From positions 124,001 through 188,000 of the forward strand of contig JAWLGK010000001.1 of NCBI GenBank assembly GCA_041685115.1: 64,000 bases of DNA, given 5' to 3'. The number at the start of each line of letters is the position of its first letter. Within the stretch, counting starts at the first letter, position 1. The DNA is from JALOAT01 sp041685115 (GTDB lineage Bacteria; Pseudomonadota; Gammaproteobacteria; Thiohalomonadales; Thiohalomonadaceae). The notes under the pieces are model-generated. The model was not told the DNA's origin, did not search any database, and worked only from the letters and a program-made list of their open reading frames with translations. Positions 44,601 through 54,332 of the stretch are shown here, one piece after another. The position numbers were made by a program, and so were the translations under genes.

Positions 44601-44804
44601 TTCCATGATGCGCGCGGGAACGCCCGGGTCGGCGACGCGCACGGCAATTTCCGGGTAGATGATGTTGGGCAACAGGTCGACGGAGAGGCGCGCGAAGGCG
44701 AACAGGCCGAGCACCACCACCGCCAGCGCGATCATGCTCACACCCACCGGGTGACGGATGGACCAGGCGGCGAGACCGCCCCCGTGGCCGTAGCCCTGTG
44801 TCAT
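41688..44804 (-). CDS. RND-family efflux permease (HAE1-like)
   Basis: A 1038-residue 12-helix RND transporter with two large periplasmic loops. The proton-relay region in TM4 reads GGLALGVGMLVDNTIVMLEN (Asp retained). The porter domain has the PGVPARIMEDQVTRHLEEQL start of the AcrB/MexB-like superfamily. It would pump organic compounds by proton antiport through an adaptor and outer-membrane channel. No TolC-like gene lies nearby. The start overlaps the adaptor stop (ATGA). Confidence 0.93.
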   Translation of the reverse strand: MTQGYGHGGGLAAWSIRHPVGVSMIALAVVVLGLFAFARLSVDLLPNIIYPEIAVRVADPGVPARIMEDQVTRHLEEQLAVTEDSIAIQSRSSEGRSNIDLSFEYGTDIDVALRDASTRLDRARRLLPDTIDPPTIFKRDPSQIAVIEFVVSSPLRDPAALRTWVDYDFSKQFLNLPGVAAVEVGGGVEREVHVLPDQQRLAAMGLVLEDVVRALEEGNSETAVGRLTLPGRELSGRTTGRFASVDDIRDLPLRLANGTTVALGEICEVRDTHADQRVLVRLNGIPGVKISMQKQPNANTVDVVDAVNTRLDWLRAQRLIPDDVEVMPVADQSVYVRSALDNATGAALSGMLLAMLVVYVFLGDLRRTLIIGSAIPIAVMVTFTLMGLGGLTFNIMTLGGLALGVGMLVDNTIVMLENVYRHQRKGEEPVTAGTTAAAEITSAIVASTTTNLAAVLPFLFIGGLVGLLFRELIFTISAAIVASLMVAITLVPAWGVHVRVRGRQTAPADRLVHWLQERYAALINTLLSHRLLRIGTVTALVAALAASVPVFMLGKQDFLPQMDTGEISVNITADSGIDLADMDRRIAALEALFRDQPEVVSVFATVGGYVFGRNQVESSNRGSLTVQLVPREQRTISADQWVRRMQTEITAHEFAGIQVLMRQRGIRGIRVGRGDDDISVRVQGPDLDRLTAIADQAVVRLRDVPGLSNLTHSAEERRQELNVVVDRARAAALGLDPQAVGLAVRRALDGEEVTELFEGDRSFAVRLRLPRGDVTSPLAIEQVIIAAHADGRPVRLGEVARIELGASPAEIMRDGQRRIVEITATLGEDLDLANAAKAIQARLADLPLPTGYVIYDGGGVQALQEGTALGRILLGLAVFLVFVVLAVQYESLRNPFVILLAVPFAAAGVALSLVLTGLPLSMPVWLGLIMLAGIVVNNAIVLVEYVELARGKGLARDAAIVDAARLRLRPILMTTLTTVMGMLPLALGWGEGAEMLQPLAVAMVGGLSLSLFVTLMLVPIVYRWFHPERAPGTAVQAA

Positions 44805-45832
44805 AAGCCGACCACCTTGACCGTCTTGCCATCGGTGAGGTTCAAGAAGCCGCGCACCACGACCTGATCGTCCTGGTCGAGGCCGGCGATGATCTCCACC
44901 ACGTCACCCAGTTGCAGTCCGCTGGTCACCGGCGTGCGCTGCGCGACCCGCTCCTGCACCCGGAACACGAACTCCCCTTGCGCGTCGCGCTGCAGCGCGG
45001 CGAACGGCACCGTGAGGCGTTCGGCACGCCGGGCGTGGATGCGCAGCCGTGCCAGCTGGCCGGGGCCGGCACCGGCGGGCGCCGGCTCCAGGGCCACCTC
45101 CACCATGCCCTGGCGGGTGGCCGCATCCACGTTGGGATGGACGCGCAGAATGCGCCCTTCGAGGTCGCGTGGTCCCAGGGCATCGATGCGCATGGCTACG
45201 GGGTCACCCACCGCCAGGTCCGGCAGCAGCAGTTCGGACACGGGCACTTCGGTGACCAGGGAATGGGGGTCGGTCAGGGTCAGCACATGGCCGAATTTCT
45301 GCACAACATCGCCCGGCTCGACCAGCCGCGCACTGATCACGCCGGCGAACGGCGCCGTCACGCGCGTGAAGCCAAGCCGCACGCGCAGCAACTCGGCTTC
45401 GGCCCGGGCGATCTCCGCGGTGGCGCGGGCCTTGCTCAGTTCGTCCTCGGACACCAGGCCCTGCTCCTGCAAGCGTGCGATACGCCGCAGGTTGTCTGTG
45501 CTCTGGCGCTGTTGCGCCTCGGCCTTGCGCAATTCCGCGCTCAGCAAGGCATCGTCCAGGCGTGCGAGCAAGGCCCCCTTGGCGACGCGGTCACCCTCGT
45601 GGTGCGGCAACTCCAGCAACCGCCCCTCCTCCCGCATCAGCACCCGTATCTCGCGCCGGGCCCGCAGTGTGCCTATGCGCTCCAGTGTGGCGCCATGCTC
45701 GCCCAACACGGCGCGCGCGGTCTCCACCAGATGCTCAGGTTTCGGCCGGTCAGGGGCGGAAGGGGCCTGCTGGCCGCAACCGGTGAGCACGAGGGCAAGG
45801 GCGGCAAGGGCGGCTGTGAAGGGTTTACTCAT
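44801..45832 (-). CDS. RND efflux adaptor lipoprotein
   Basis: A 343-residue membrane-fusion protein. The lipoprotein signal (LVLTGC, lipidated Cys19) is followed by lipoyl/hairpin/barrel domains (HEGDRVAKGALLARLDDALL, Ala/Glu-rich hairpin, PFAGVISARLVEPGDVV). It links the RND permease to the outer membrane. The start at 45832 is fixed by the signal peptide; the frame is open to 45898. It is divergent from the PhnD-like gene, 107 nt away. Confidence 0.92.
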   Translation of the reverse strand: MSKPFTAALAALALVLTGCGQQAPSAPDRPKPEHLVETARAVLGEHGATLERIGTLRARREIRVLMREEGRLLELPHHEGDRVAKGALLARLDDALLSAELRKAEAQQRQSTDNLRRIARLQEQGLVSEDELSKARATAEIARAEAELLRVRLGFTRVTAPFAGVISARLVEPGDVVQKFGHVLTLTDPHSLVTEVPVSELLLPDLAVGDPVAMRIDALGPRDLEGRILRVHPNVDAATRQGMVEVALEPAPAGAGPGQLARLRIHARRAERLTVPFAALQRDAQGEFVFRVQERVAQRTPVTSGLQLGDVVEIIAGLDQDDQVVVRGFLNLTDGKTVKVVGL

Positions 45833-45939
45833 CGCTGTACCGTTCGACGGGCGCAGTTGCAACCGGATGGCTACAGACGGCACCATCTGTACCTGCAAAG
45901 GAAGACCTAACGAGCCTATAAGGATAAGCTGAAACGACT

Positions 45940-46749
45940 ATGAAAAACTGCACACTTGTTCCACTCACCGTCCTGCTCATGGCAGTGTGCAGTCCGGCGC
46001 TTGCGGTTAAGGACACCATCGTGTTTTCTGCCGCCCCCACCGAGAGCCCTGATGAGGTGAAGGCCTTCTACCAGCCCATGCTCGCGCTGGTGGCAAAGGC
46101 GAGTGGCAAGCGGGTGGTCATGGAACTGGCCTCCAACTACGTCGAGTACACGACCCGTATGCGCCAGGGCGCCTACGACATGGTGTTCGACGGGCCGCAC
46201 TTCGTGAGCTGGCGCATGGAGCATCTGGGCCACGTGCCGCTGGTGCGGTTGCCCGGCAAGATCCAGATCGTCGTGGCGGTACGGGATGCAGACGGGGTCC
46301 GCGCCGTCGACGAACTCGCGGTCGGACGGCGCGTGTGCGCCTTCCCCTCGCCCAACATGCTGTCCATGATCTTCCTCGCGCATTTCCCCAACCCGGCGCG
46401 CCAGCCGGCACTGGTGCCGGTGAATGGTCTGGGCGGGCTGACCAAATGCTTGCGCGAGGGCCGCGGCGATGCCGCCGTGCTGCGCCAGGAACCCTGGGAG
46501 AAGCTCGACAAGACCGGACTCCGGGCACTCGATCTGCCGGCCCACGGCTATCCCGAGCGGACCATCAGCATCTCGGCAGAAATCGAGCCGGAGCTCCGTG
46601 CGCGCATTGCCGCGGCGCTGGTGAGCGACGAGGGCGCGCAAGCGGGCGCGCAGCTGCTCAAGGCCTTCAAACACGAACGGTTCGTACCTGCCGATCCCGC
46701 GGAATACGCGGGCATGACGGAGCTGCTTGCACCTTTGTGGGGTTTTTGA
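45940..46749 (+). CDS. PhnD-like periplasmic solute-binding protein
   Basis: A 269-residue protein with a signal peptide (MKNCTLVPLTVLLMAVCSPALA). The domain matches phosphate/phosphonate-binding PhnD-type proteins: FSAAPTESPDEVKAFYQPML at the start and the ligand loop FDGPHFVSWR. No ABC permease or ATPase of the matching family is nearby, so it may be an orphan sensor or binding protein. Similar proteins also serve as input modules of sensor kinases. It is followed at 3 nt by the SRPBCC gene. Confidence 0.85.
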   Translation: MKNCTLVPLTVLLMAVCSPALAVKDTIVFSAAPTESPDEVKAFYQPMLALVAKASGKRVVMELASNYVEYTTRMRQGAYDMVFDGPHFVSWRMEHLGHVPLVRLPGKIQIVVAVRDADGVRAVDELAVGRRVCAFPSPNMLSMIFLAHFPNPARQPALVPVNGLGGLTKCLREGRGDAAVLRQEPWEKLDKTGLRALDLPAHGYPERTISISAEIEPELRARIAAALVSDEGAQAGAQLLKAFKHERFVPADPAEYAGMTELLAPLWGF

Positions 46750-46752
46750 CCG

Positions 46753-47190
46753 ATGAGTTGCGAAGTCGTCACCCAAATCATTATCAATGTGCCGGTGGCT
46801 CGGCTATGGCAGGCGCTTTGCGATTTCCCGGCCTATCCCGACTGGAACCCCTTTCTGCGGCGCATCGAGGGGGAGCCGCGTGACGGCAGCCGCCTTGCCG
46901 TGACCGTACACCTGCCCGGCCATCCGTCGTGGCGCCTGCGTTCGCGCGTGACGCGCGTGCATTCCGGGCGCGAACTCGCCTGGCTGAACTACCTGCTGGT
47001 CCCGGGGCTGCTCGCCGCAGAACACGCCTTCCTGCTGGTGCCACTCGACGAGCATCGTACCCAGCTTGTTCAGCGCCAGCGCTTCAGCGGCCTGCTGAGC
47101 ACGCTGGTCTGGCCCATGGTTCGCAAAAACATGCGGCGTGGGCTCATGCTGATGAATGCCGCGCTGAAGAACTTCATCGAAAAACCATAA
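46753..47190 (+). CDS. SRPBCC (START-like) lipid/ligand-binding protein
   Basis: A 145-residue protein with the helix-grip pattern: IINVPVARLWQALCDFPAYPDWNPFL at the start and a long C-terminal helix. The family binds hydrophobic ligands or acts as polyketide cyclase/dehydratase. No active-site acid stands out. It sits between the PhnD-like gene and pilU, with gaps of 3 and 11 nt, so it may be co-transcribed with both. Confidence 0.85.
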   Translation: MSCEVVTQIIINVPVARLWQALCDFPAYPDWNPFLRRIEGEPRDGSRLAVTVHLPGHPSWRLRSRVTRVHSGRELAWLNYLLVPGLLAAEHAFLLVPLDEHRTQLVQRQRFSGLLSTLVWPMVRKNMRRGLMLMNAALKNFIEKP

Positions 47191-47201
47191 AAAGACTGAA
47201 C

Positions 47202-48335
47202 ATGGACTTCAAAGATTACCTGAAGATTCTCGCCCTGAAAGACGGCTCCGATCTCTACCTCAGTACGGGGGCGCCGCCCTGTGCGAAGTTCCATGGCACC
47301 CTGAAGCCGTTGGAAAAGGTCTCGCTCGCGCCCGGCAAGGTGAAGGAGATCGCCTATTCCATCCTGTCGCCGGAGCAGATCAAGGAATTCGAGCAAAAGC
47401 TCGAAATGAACCTCGCCATCTCCGAATCGGGCGTCGGGCGGTTCCGCGTGAACATGTTCCGTCAGCGCAATGAAATTTCCCTGGTGGTGCGTAACATCAA
47501 GACGGATATCCCCAAGCTCCAGGATCTCAACCTGCCCGAGGTGCTGCCGAAGGTCATCATGGAGAAGCGCGGGCTGATCCTATTCGTGGGCGGAACCGGT
47601 TCGGGCAAGTCCACCTCGCTCGCCGCGCTCATCGATTATCGCAACAGCAACGCGGGTGGCCACATCATCACCATTGAGGACCCCATCGAATACGTGCATC
47701 CGCACAAGAAGAGCATCGTCAACCAACGCGAAGTCGGTGTGGATACGCTCAGTTTCGCCGATGCACTCAAGAACACCTTGCGCCAGGCGCCCGACGTGAT
47801 CCTCATTGGTGAAATTCGCGACCGCGAGACCATGGAGCATGCGCTCGCCTTCGCCGAGACAGGCCACCTGGCCATCTCCACCCTGCACGCCAACAACGCC
47901 AACCAGGCGCTCGATCGCATCATCAACTTCTTCCCGGAGGAGCGCCGGCCCCAACTGCTCAACGATTTGTCCAACAATCTGCGTGCGTTCGTTTCCCAGC
48001 GACTGGTGCCGACGGTGGACGGCAAGCGCTGCGCCGCTGTGGAAGTGTTGCTCGGTTCCTCGACCGTGAAGGAGCTCATTCGTCGCGGCGATCTGCACGC
48101 CATCAAGGAAGTAATGGAGAAATCGGAGAACATCGGCATGCGCACCTTCGACGGTGCCCTGTTCCACCTCTACAAGGAAGGCGCCATCACCCTCGACGAG
48201 GCACTCAAAAACGCCGACTCGCCCAACAACTTGCGGTTGCGTGTGACACTCTCAGAAAAGAGCGGCACCCCTTCCGAATCGGGACTGAGCCTGAGCCTTG
48301 AGGCCATGGATGAAGAACAGGTGACCGAGTCGTAG
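47202..48335 (+). CDS. pilU: Type IV pilus retraction ATPase PilU
   Basis: A 377-residue PilT-like ATPase. It has an N-terminal PAS-like domain, Walker A VGGTGSGKST, an Asp box in ITIEDPIEY, Walker B with ILIGEIRDRETM and a His box in HANNANQALDR. The start MDFKDYLKIL and the extended C-terminal tail favour PilU over PilT. PilU assists pilus retraction, usually together with PilT. pilT itself is not in the window. ATG 47202 is set by the conserved N-terminus. Confidence 0.92.
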   Translation: MDFKDYLKILALKDGSDLYLSTGAPPCAKFHGTLKPLEKVSLAPGKVKEIAYSILSPEQIKEFEQKLEMNLAISESGVGRFRVNMFRQRNEISLVVRNIKTDIPKLQDLNLPEVLPKVIMEKRGLILFVGGTGSGKSTSLAALIDYRNSNAGGHIITIEDPIEYVHPHKKSIVNQREVGVDTLSFADALKNTLRQAPDVILIGEIRDRETMEHALAFAETGHLAISTLHANNANQALDRIINFFPEERRPQLLNDLSNNLRAFVSQRLVPTVDGKRCAAVEVLLGSSTVKELIRRGDLHAIKEVMEKSENIGMRTFDGALFHLYKEGAITLDEALKNADSPNNLRLRVTLSEKSGTPSESGLSLSLEAMDEEQVTES

Positions 48336-48428
48336 GCACGATAGGAAACGGTCGGTACTCCGCACCAAGACACAACTTTGATACGCGCCGTCATGAAACG
48401 CTCCGTGACGCGTATGTCACCGGAAGGC

Positions 48429-48448
48429 GGTGGGCTTGCCAGCCCACC
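48429..48448. terminator. Convergent terminator-like hairpin (pilU / caspase-like)
   Basis: An 8-bp perfect stem with a 4-nt loop (48429-48436 with 48441-48448) lies in the 129-nt gap between two convergent genes. It has the GGTGGGCTTGCC form common in GC-rich terminators. There is no long T-run. Confidence 0.55.
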
Positions 48449-48464
48449 ACCATCCGTTCAAGTT

Positions 48465-49400
48465 TCAGTACAGCGCTGCGTTGGTGTTTCCGGCCAGTTC
48501 CGGGACTTGCTTGTAGCCGATGCCTTTCATAAGCGAGGCGCGCTTGACCTGGGACTGGACCTGCGGGAAAACGCTGTCGATGCGCGTCGCGCCGCCCTCC
48601 AGCGCCTTGATCAGGTAATAGGTAAACATCCGCTGCTTTTTCGCTTCCAGGTCGTTGGCAAAATCCGATGCGCCTCCGGCAGTGACGACGGTGAGATTCT
48701 TCGCCACGGGCTTGGTGCTCGCCACACGAAGCAGCGGTGCGACACCTTTGTAGAGCAACTCGCCGCGATCATCCTTGCCGCTGAAGCAGGAATCCACGAA
48801 GACATAGATGTTGGATGCCTGACCCTGAGCCAACCGCTGGTAGATGCTGTTCAACATCAGGTTCGGTTCGAGGTGGATGGCATCCGCACTCATGTCCGCG
48901 GGCAGGAGATAGGAATTGCCGTCCTTGCCTGGCACGCCGTGGCCCGCGTAGTAGACGTAGATCTTGCTGCCCTTGTCAGCCAGTTCCTTGAGAAGCTCGA
49001 CCTTGCTCTTGATTTGGCCCGAGGTGGCTGATCCATTGACGAGCATCAACACGTTCTCGGCGGGGACGCCGAGCGTGTTGGTCGCCAACTCCTTGAAGGC
49101 ATAGGCGGAGTAGTCCGCATAGACCACTGGCGTGGCATGTTGGTAATTGGCGATGCCAATAATCAACGCATAGCTGTTCTGCTGTACCTGCTTGCGCTTG
49201 ATACTGTAGTTGGCACGAATGAGTTCCGCGCTCTGGCGTTCCACATCCTCTGCCTGCGTATTTGCATTGCCGACGTAAACGACCCGTTCCTGCTGCGCCG
49301 GTGGTACGTACGCGCGCAGTTTGGCTGGCTCCGGCATTGCGCAACCTGCGAGCGATGCCGCAAAGCAAGCGAGAAGGACGCGTGTCAGAAAAGAACTCAT
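48465..49400 (-). CDS. Caspase-fold (C14) lipoprotein
   Basis: A 311-residue protein with a lipobox LAGC (Cys20). A linker leads to a caspase-like domain (about 75-260) with the catalytic His154 in YYAGHGVPG and Cys205 in VDSCFSGKD. The dyad is intact, so peptidase activity is plausible. The C-terminal stretch (about 265-311) is short and basic. The start at 49400 has GGAGG 7 nt upstream. Lipidation would place it in the inner or outer membrane facing the periplasm, unusual for a caspase-fold protease. Substrate unknown. Confidence 0.9.
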   Translation of the reverse strand: MSSFLTRVLLACFAASLAGCAMPEPAKLRAYVPPAQQERVVYVGNANTQAEDVERQSAELIRANYSIKRKQVQQNSYALIIGIANYQHATPVVYADYSAYAFKELATNTLGVPAENVLMLVNGSATSGQIKSKVELLKELADKGSKIYVYYAGHGVPGKDGNSYLLPADMSADAIHLEPNLMLNSIYQRLAQGQASNIYVFVDSCFSGKDDRGELLYKGVAPLLRVASTKPVAKNLTVVTAGGASDFANDLEAKKQRMFTYYLIKALEGGATRIDSVFPQVQSQVKRASLMKGIGYKQVPELAGNTNAALY

Positions 49401-49596
49401 ATCGTTTTCCTCCAATGAAGTCACTGATGTTTGCCGGCACTACGCGCGATGTTTTTCCTCTGCTGAGATGCAGCGTCCACAGCGACCCATGCAACCCGGC
49501 GAGTTGAGGTGGAGCCCATCGCCGCTTCGGTGTCATTGTCGCCGTCGCCCGTCGTGTGCCGCCGCCCCAATGTGCCAGTGACGTGGATTCGAAGCG

Positions 49597-50142
49597 CTAC
49601 TTTGCCGGTCTTGCGGCAGGGGTAATGCGTGCGAACGGCGGCTTCCCAGTTTGGTTGAAACAGGTGAACTTATCGTCTTCAACGAGATGCAGCGTGTTCT
49701 TGTAGTTGTCATCAGTCACGAGAGCGGCAGCTATCGAGGCCTGTCCCGGTGTTTGAAGGTAGCCAATGGGAAAATCCGGAAGCGCAAACTCGCCATCGGG
49801 ATTGAGTATCACGTAAAACGAATGTGCCGGATGGAGCCTGAGGCCGATGACGTGTTCCCCAAACGTGTCGTGCCTTACGTCCTTTAATCCGGCGCGCGCG
49901 CCAAGCCTGTAAGTCAGCCTGTCGAAGGACGTTGCTCCGTACACCGCACCTGGTATGAACTCGGCCGTGTCGTGCATGACGGCGATTTTCCGAACACAGT
50001 CGAAACGGTGTGTGGGGGTGAAGAAGGCGGAGTATTCGTGATACTCGCTTGAAGGCGTTGCGCCGCGAAAAAACCGTTGTTGCGGCGCACATGCCGACAG
50101 CAGCAAGGTTGCGGTTACTGCAAGGAAGAGCCTGGATTTCAT
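49597..50142 (-). CDS. Lipoprotein of unknown function (paralogue 1)
   Basis: A 181-residue lipoprotein (lipobox LSAC, Cys18). The mature domain contains EYSAFFTPTHRFDCVRKI and GEFALPDFPIGYLQTPGQA, both mirrored in the adjacent gene product (see 50156). A late Cys lies in KFTCFNQTGKPPF. The family is unknown to me. The pair reads like a local duplication. The stop is about 200 nt upstream of the caspase-like gene start on the same strand. Confidence 0.75.
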   Translation of the reverse strand: MKSRLFLAVTATLLLSACAPQQRFFRGATPSSEYHEYSAFFTPTHRFDCVRKIAVMHDTAEFIPGAVYGATSFDRLTYRLGARAGLKDVRHDTFGEHVIGLRLHPAHSFYVILNPDGEFALPDFPIGYLQTPGQASIAAALVTDDNYKNTLHLVEDDKFTCFNQTGKPPFARITPAARPAK

Positions 50143-50155
50143 GGTTCGCTTCCGG

Positions 50156-50650
50156 TCACTTGTTGCCTGCCAGCTTGTGTGTGACTTCAAAAGGACGGAG
50201 CCCCGCCTTGTTGGTGCACTTCCAGTTCCATTCCGGATTCATGAGGACACTGGGATGGTTGGTGCTATACAGCCCGATGGGAAAACCCGGCACGGCGAAT
50301 TCACCATTGGAATTGACGATCAAGAACCAGTGCATGAGACTTGCGGGCTGCTGGCCCAGACGGAGACCTATGGCGTCGCGGCCGAGCATGGTTTCGGTTC
50401 TGCCCCGGCTCTCGAACACGGAAAGGGGCTTTTCAGAGAGGTTGCCTCCACCAAACAAGACCCCGGGAACCATGTCGATTGTTATGGTTCCGAACAGATT
50501 CCCGGCCATGCACTGGAACGCGTGTGTCGGGGTATAGAAAACGGCATACTGGTCCTGCTCTGCGGGAGACAAGCCGCCGCCACGTGCGTCAATATGCCCG
50601 CATCCGGCCAGCGTCGACAGGGTCAGCAGTGCAACGGCTATTCGCATCAT
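50156..50650 (-). CDS. Lipoprotein of unknown function (paralogue 2)
   Basis: A 164-residue lipoprotein (lipobox LAGC, Cys17). It shares QYAVFYTPTHAFQC, GEFAVPGFPIGLYS and a C-terminal Cys region (WKCTNKAG) with its neighbour. The shared Cys pair (one near the N-terminus, one near the C-terminus) may form a disulfide. It lies 13 nt before paralogue 1, so the two are in one transcript. Function unknown. Confidence 0.75.
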   Translation of the reverse strand: MMRIAVALLTLSTLAGCGHIDARGGGLSPAEQDQYAVFYTPTHAFQCMAGNLFGTITIDMVPGVLFGGGNLSEKPLSVFESRGRTETMLGRDAIGLRLGQQPASLMHWFLIVNSNGEFAVPGFPIGLYSTNHPSVLMNPEWNWKCTNKAGLRPFEVTHKLAGNK

Positions 50651-51035
50651 GTCAGGGGTACCTGCGTCTACGCGGGTGTGTCGAGACCGTCATGCTTCGT
50701 TGAAGCAGGGCACGCGATACTAACCCAGCGAATGGGATAAGGAAACGCATGTACGAGGTCGGTTTACGCGAGCCCATTGCATGAAGAAAAAGTGCGGTCC
50801 GATCATCAGCATCTTCTAATGACCCTCTAATTCTTGTGAGTATAAGTACTTGCGGACCTGGCGCTTCGACGCGGGATACGTGTGGATTTTGCGTGGCAGG
50901 AGATGCCGTTCCATCCTCCGATTACCATGGTTGAGGAAGGGTGATTTGCCACGGCGCTTTCGCCCGCGTTTAAGCGTGACCTGAATTCAAGCAGACACCA
51001 ACTTCACCGATAACGTGAGATAAGGCCTTGACCTC
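50651..51035. other. 385-nt divergent intergenic region
   Basis: Promoters for both lipoproteins and the DUF4384-like gene must lie here. An AT-rich patch at 50811-50852 is the least GC-rich part and a plausible promoter core, but I cannot assign boxes with confidence. I see no gene, RNA or repeat. Confidence 0.4.
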
Positions 51036-51932
51036 ATGCCGATGAAAATCGACAAGCGCTGTTACCGTTTTCTGCTCGTGCTTGTTACCAGTTTTGCGAC
51101 TCCCCTTGGCACGGCCGCAACCTTCGAAGCCGAAGGGGAGCAGGTGATGGCGAATATGTCGCGGGAACAGGCGATCAAGCGGGCGCGTGACCAAGCAATG
51201 GGCGAAATCCTTGCGCAATCGGGACTCAACGTGACCACGCAGACGATTCTCGTGAACCGGCGCATGGCCTCCTACCAGCTCCTGGCCACCAGGAATGCAC
51301 GGGTAGTCAACTTCAGGTGCCAGGATGCCGAGCTTGAGAACTCGGGCCGCACCGCAACGGGACAAGCGATTTACGTACAAAGAACGCGCTGTTCCGGCGA
51401 GGTGCAACACTTCGGCGATCACGCCCCTGTGGTGGATGCCCAACTCGCCCTGGCATCGAGGGGGCGGTGTGCGGATGTCGCGGAGCGCGGTGTGCGGGAT
51501 GCGGACGAGCCTTTGTTCACGGTCCGGGCGCACGAGCACTTTTGCCTGACGCTACGTACCGCCGCAGAGAGTTGGGTGGGCATCTACGGGTTGTTCGAGC
51601 AGGAGGGTGATACACGCGTCGTACGAATCTTCCCCGACGTGGATGACAAGGCTGCGGCCGTGCACCTTGCGGCAAACCAGGTGCCCGAACTTCCGCCAAT
51701 TTCCGGGGCCCCATTGCCGGGCGACCATGAAGCGCTTGAAGCGTTGATTGTCGTAGCCAGCCGGAAGCCGGCGCTATTGGACAATCTCGCCGGGAAACAC
51801 GGCATCGGGGATGACGTCGCCGGCACAGTCGATGCGAGCGTGCCCATCAGCGTCTTTGATCGCCAGCTGGGCAAGCTGGATTTGCGGCACATCAATCTGA
51901 AGTTCCTGCCCTATCGCATCATTGCCCAATAG
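51036..51932 (+). CDS. Secreted protein with DUF4384-like C-terminal domain
   Basis: A 298-residue protein with a signal peptide (about residues 1-28, ending GTAA). The N-terminal part (AEGEQVMANMSREQAIKRARDQAMGEILAQ) resembles the start of FlgT/LPP20-like domains. The C-terminal part (about 165-290: SWVGIYGLFEQEGDTRVVRIFPD ... EALIVVASRKP) resembles DUF4384, a domain often fused or linked to caspase-fold proteins. The match is by pattern only. Such a domain next to the caspase lipoprotein suggests a functional link (inference). Confidence 0.7.
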   Translation: MPMKIDKRCYRFLLVLVTSFATPLGTAATFEAEGEQVMANMSREQAIKRARDQAMGEILAQSGLNVTTQTILVNRRMASYQLLATRNARVVNFRCQDAELENSGRTATGQAIYVQRTRCSGEVQHFGDHAPVVDAQLALASRGRCADVAERGVRDADEPLFTVRAHEHFCLTLRTAAESWVGIYGLFEQEGDTRVVRIFPDVDDKAAAVHLAANQVPELPPISGAPLPGDHEALEALIVVASRKPALLDNLAGKHGIGDDVAGTVDASVPISVFDRQLGKLDLRHINLKFLPYRIIAQ

Positions 51933-52067
51933 GTTTCCAGGCGCGGCAATACGTCCGTCGGACAGCACGCCATAGCTTGGGCGGGAGGCGAAATCAGCGC
52001 CGAGGGAAATGACGAAGGTTGATGCGGCTGCCGCCTCGCATCGATGTACTTTCGCTGAGAGATGGGA

Positions 52068-52143
52068 TGGTGGGCCCACCAGGACTCGAACCTGGAACCA
52101 AGGGATTATGAGTCCCCTGCTCTGACCATTGAGCTATAGGCCC
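52068..52143 (-). tRNA. tRNA-Ile (CAU anticodon, lysidine type)
   Basis: The minus strand folds into a 76-nt tRNA with an encoded CCA. The 7-bp acceptor stem has a G-U pair, the D stem is GCTC/GAGC, the anticodon stem GGGGA/TCCCT surrounds loop CTCATAA and the T stem is CCAGG/CCTGG. The anticodon is CAU. The anticodon arm and variable loop resemble the E. coli ileX type, not elongator Met, so C34 should be lysidinylated by TilS to read AUA. It lies just downstream of rpoD, as in Pseudomonas. Confidence 0.93.
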
Positions 52144-52151
52144 CGAAACGA

Positions 52152-52178
52152 AAGCGCCCGGGCTTGGCCCGGGCGCTT
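52152..52178 (-). terminator. rpoD terminator
   Basis: A 12-bp perfect stem (52152-52163 with 52167-52178) with a 3-nt loop leads, on the minus strand, into the T-rich TTTCGTTTC. It lies 30 nt after the rpoD stop and just before the tRNA. The tRNA presumably needs read-through or its own promoter. Confidence 0.85.
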
Positions 52179-52207
52179 GAGTATACCCGCTGACGCAGGG
52201 GGAAGGA

Positions 52208-54064
<1,857 letters not shown>

Positions 54065-54113
54065 CTCGGCGTTACTCGCGGTGGTACGGCCCGGCGGCCA
54101 AAAAGATCGCAAT

Positions 54114-54119
54114 AGTATA
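54114..54119 (-). promoter_or_regulatory. Candidate -10 element of an rpoD promoter
   Basis: TATACT on the minus strand (5 of 6 to TATAAT) lies 50 nt before the rpoD start, predicting transcription from about 54107. No good -35 hexamer is found 16-18 bp upstream, so an activator or extended contacts may be required. Internal promoters before rpoD are known in this operon type. Confidence 0.4.
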
Positions 54120-54332
54120 GACGACCCTTGTCGGTTTGCGAGGCAAGGGCCATGGAATTCGCTATAGTCAATTCCCGGGGCATCGGACTATCCGACATAC
54201 CCGAGGGTTGTCATCAGGCACACACGGACTACGTCGTCGACGTTTTCGTAGTGCCGGTAGTTAGATGCGGCCATGTTCGACTGGGTTCAACGCTAGATGC
54301 CGAATATGTGATCGGCACAAGCGCGGCGCAGT

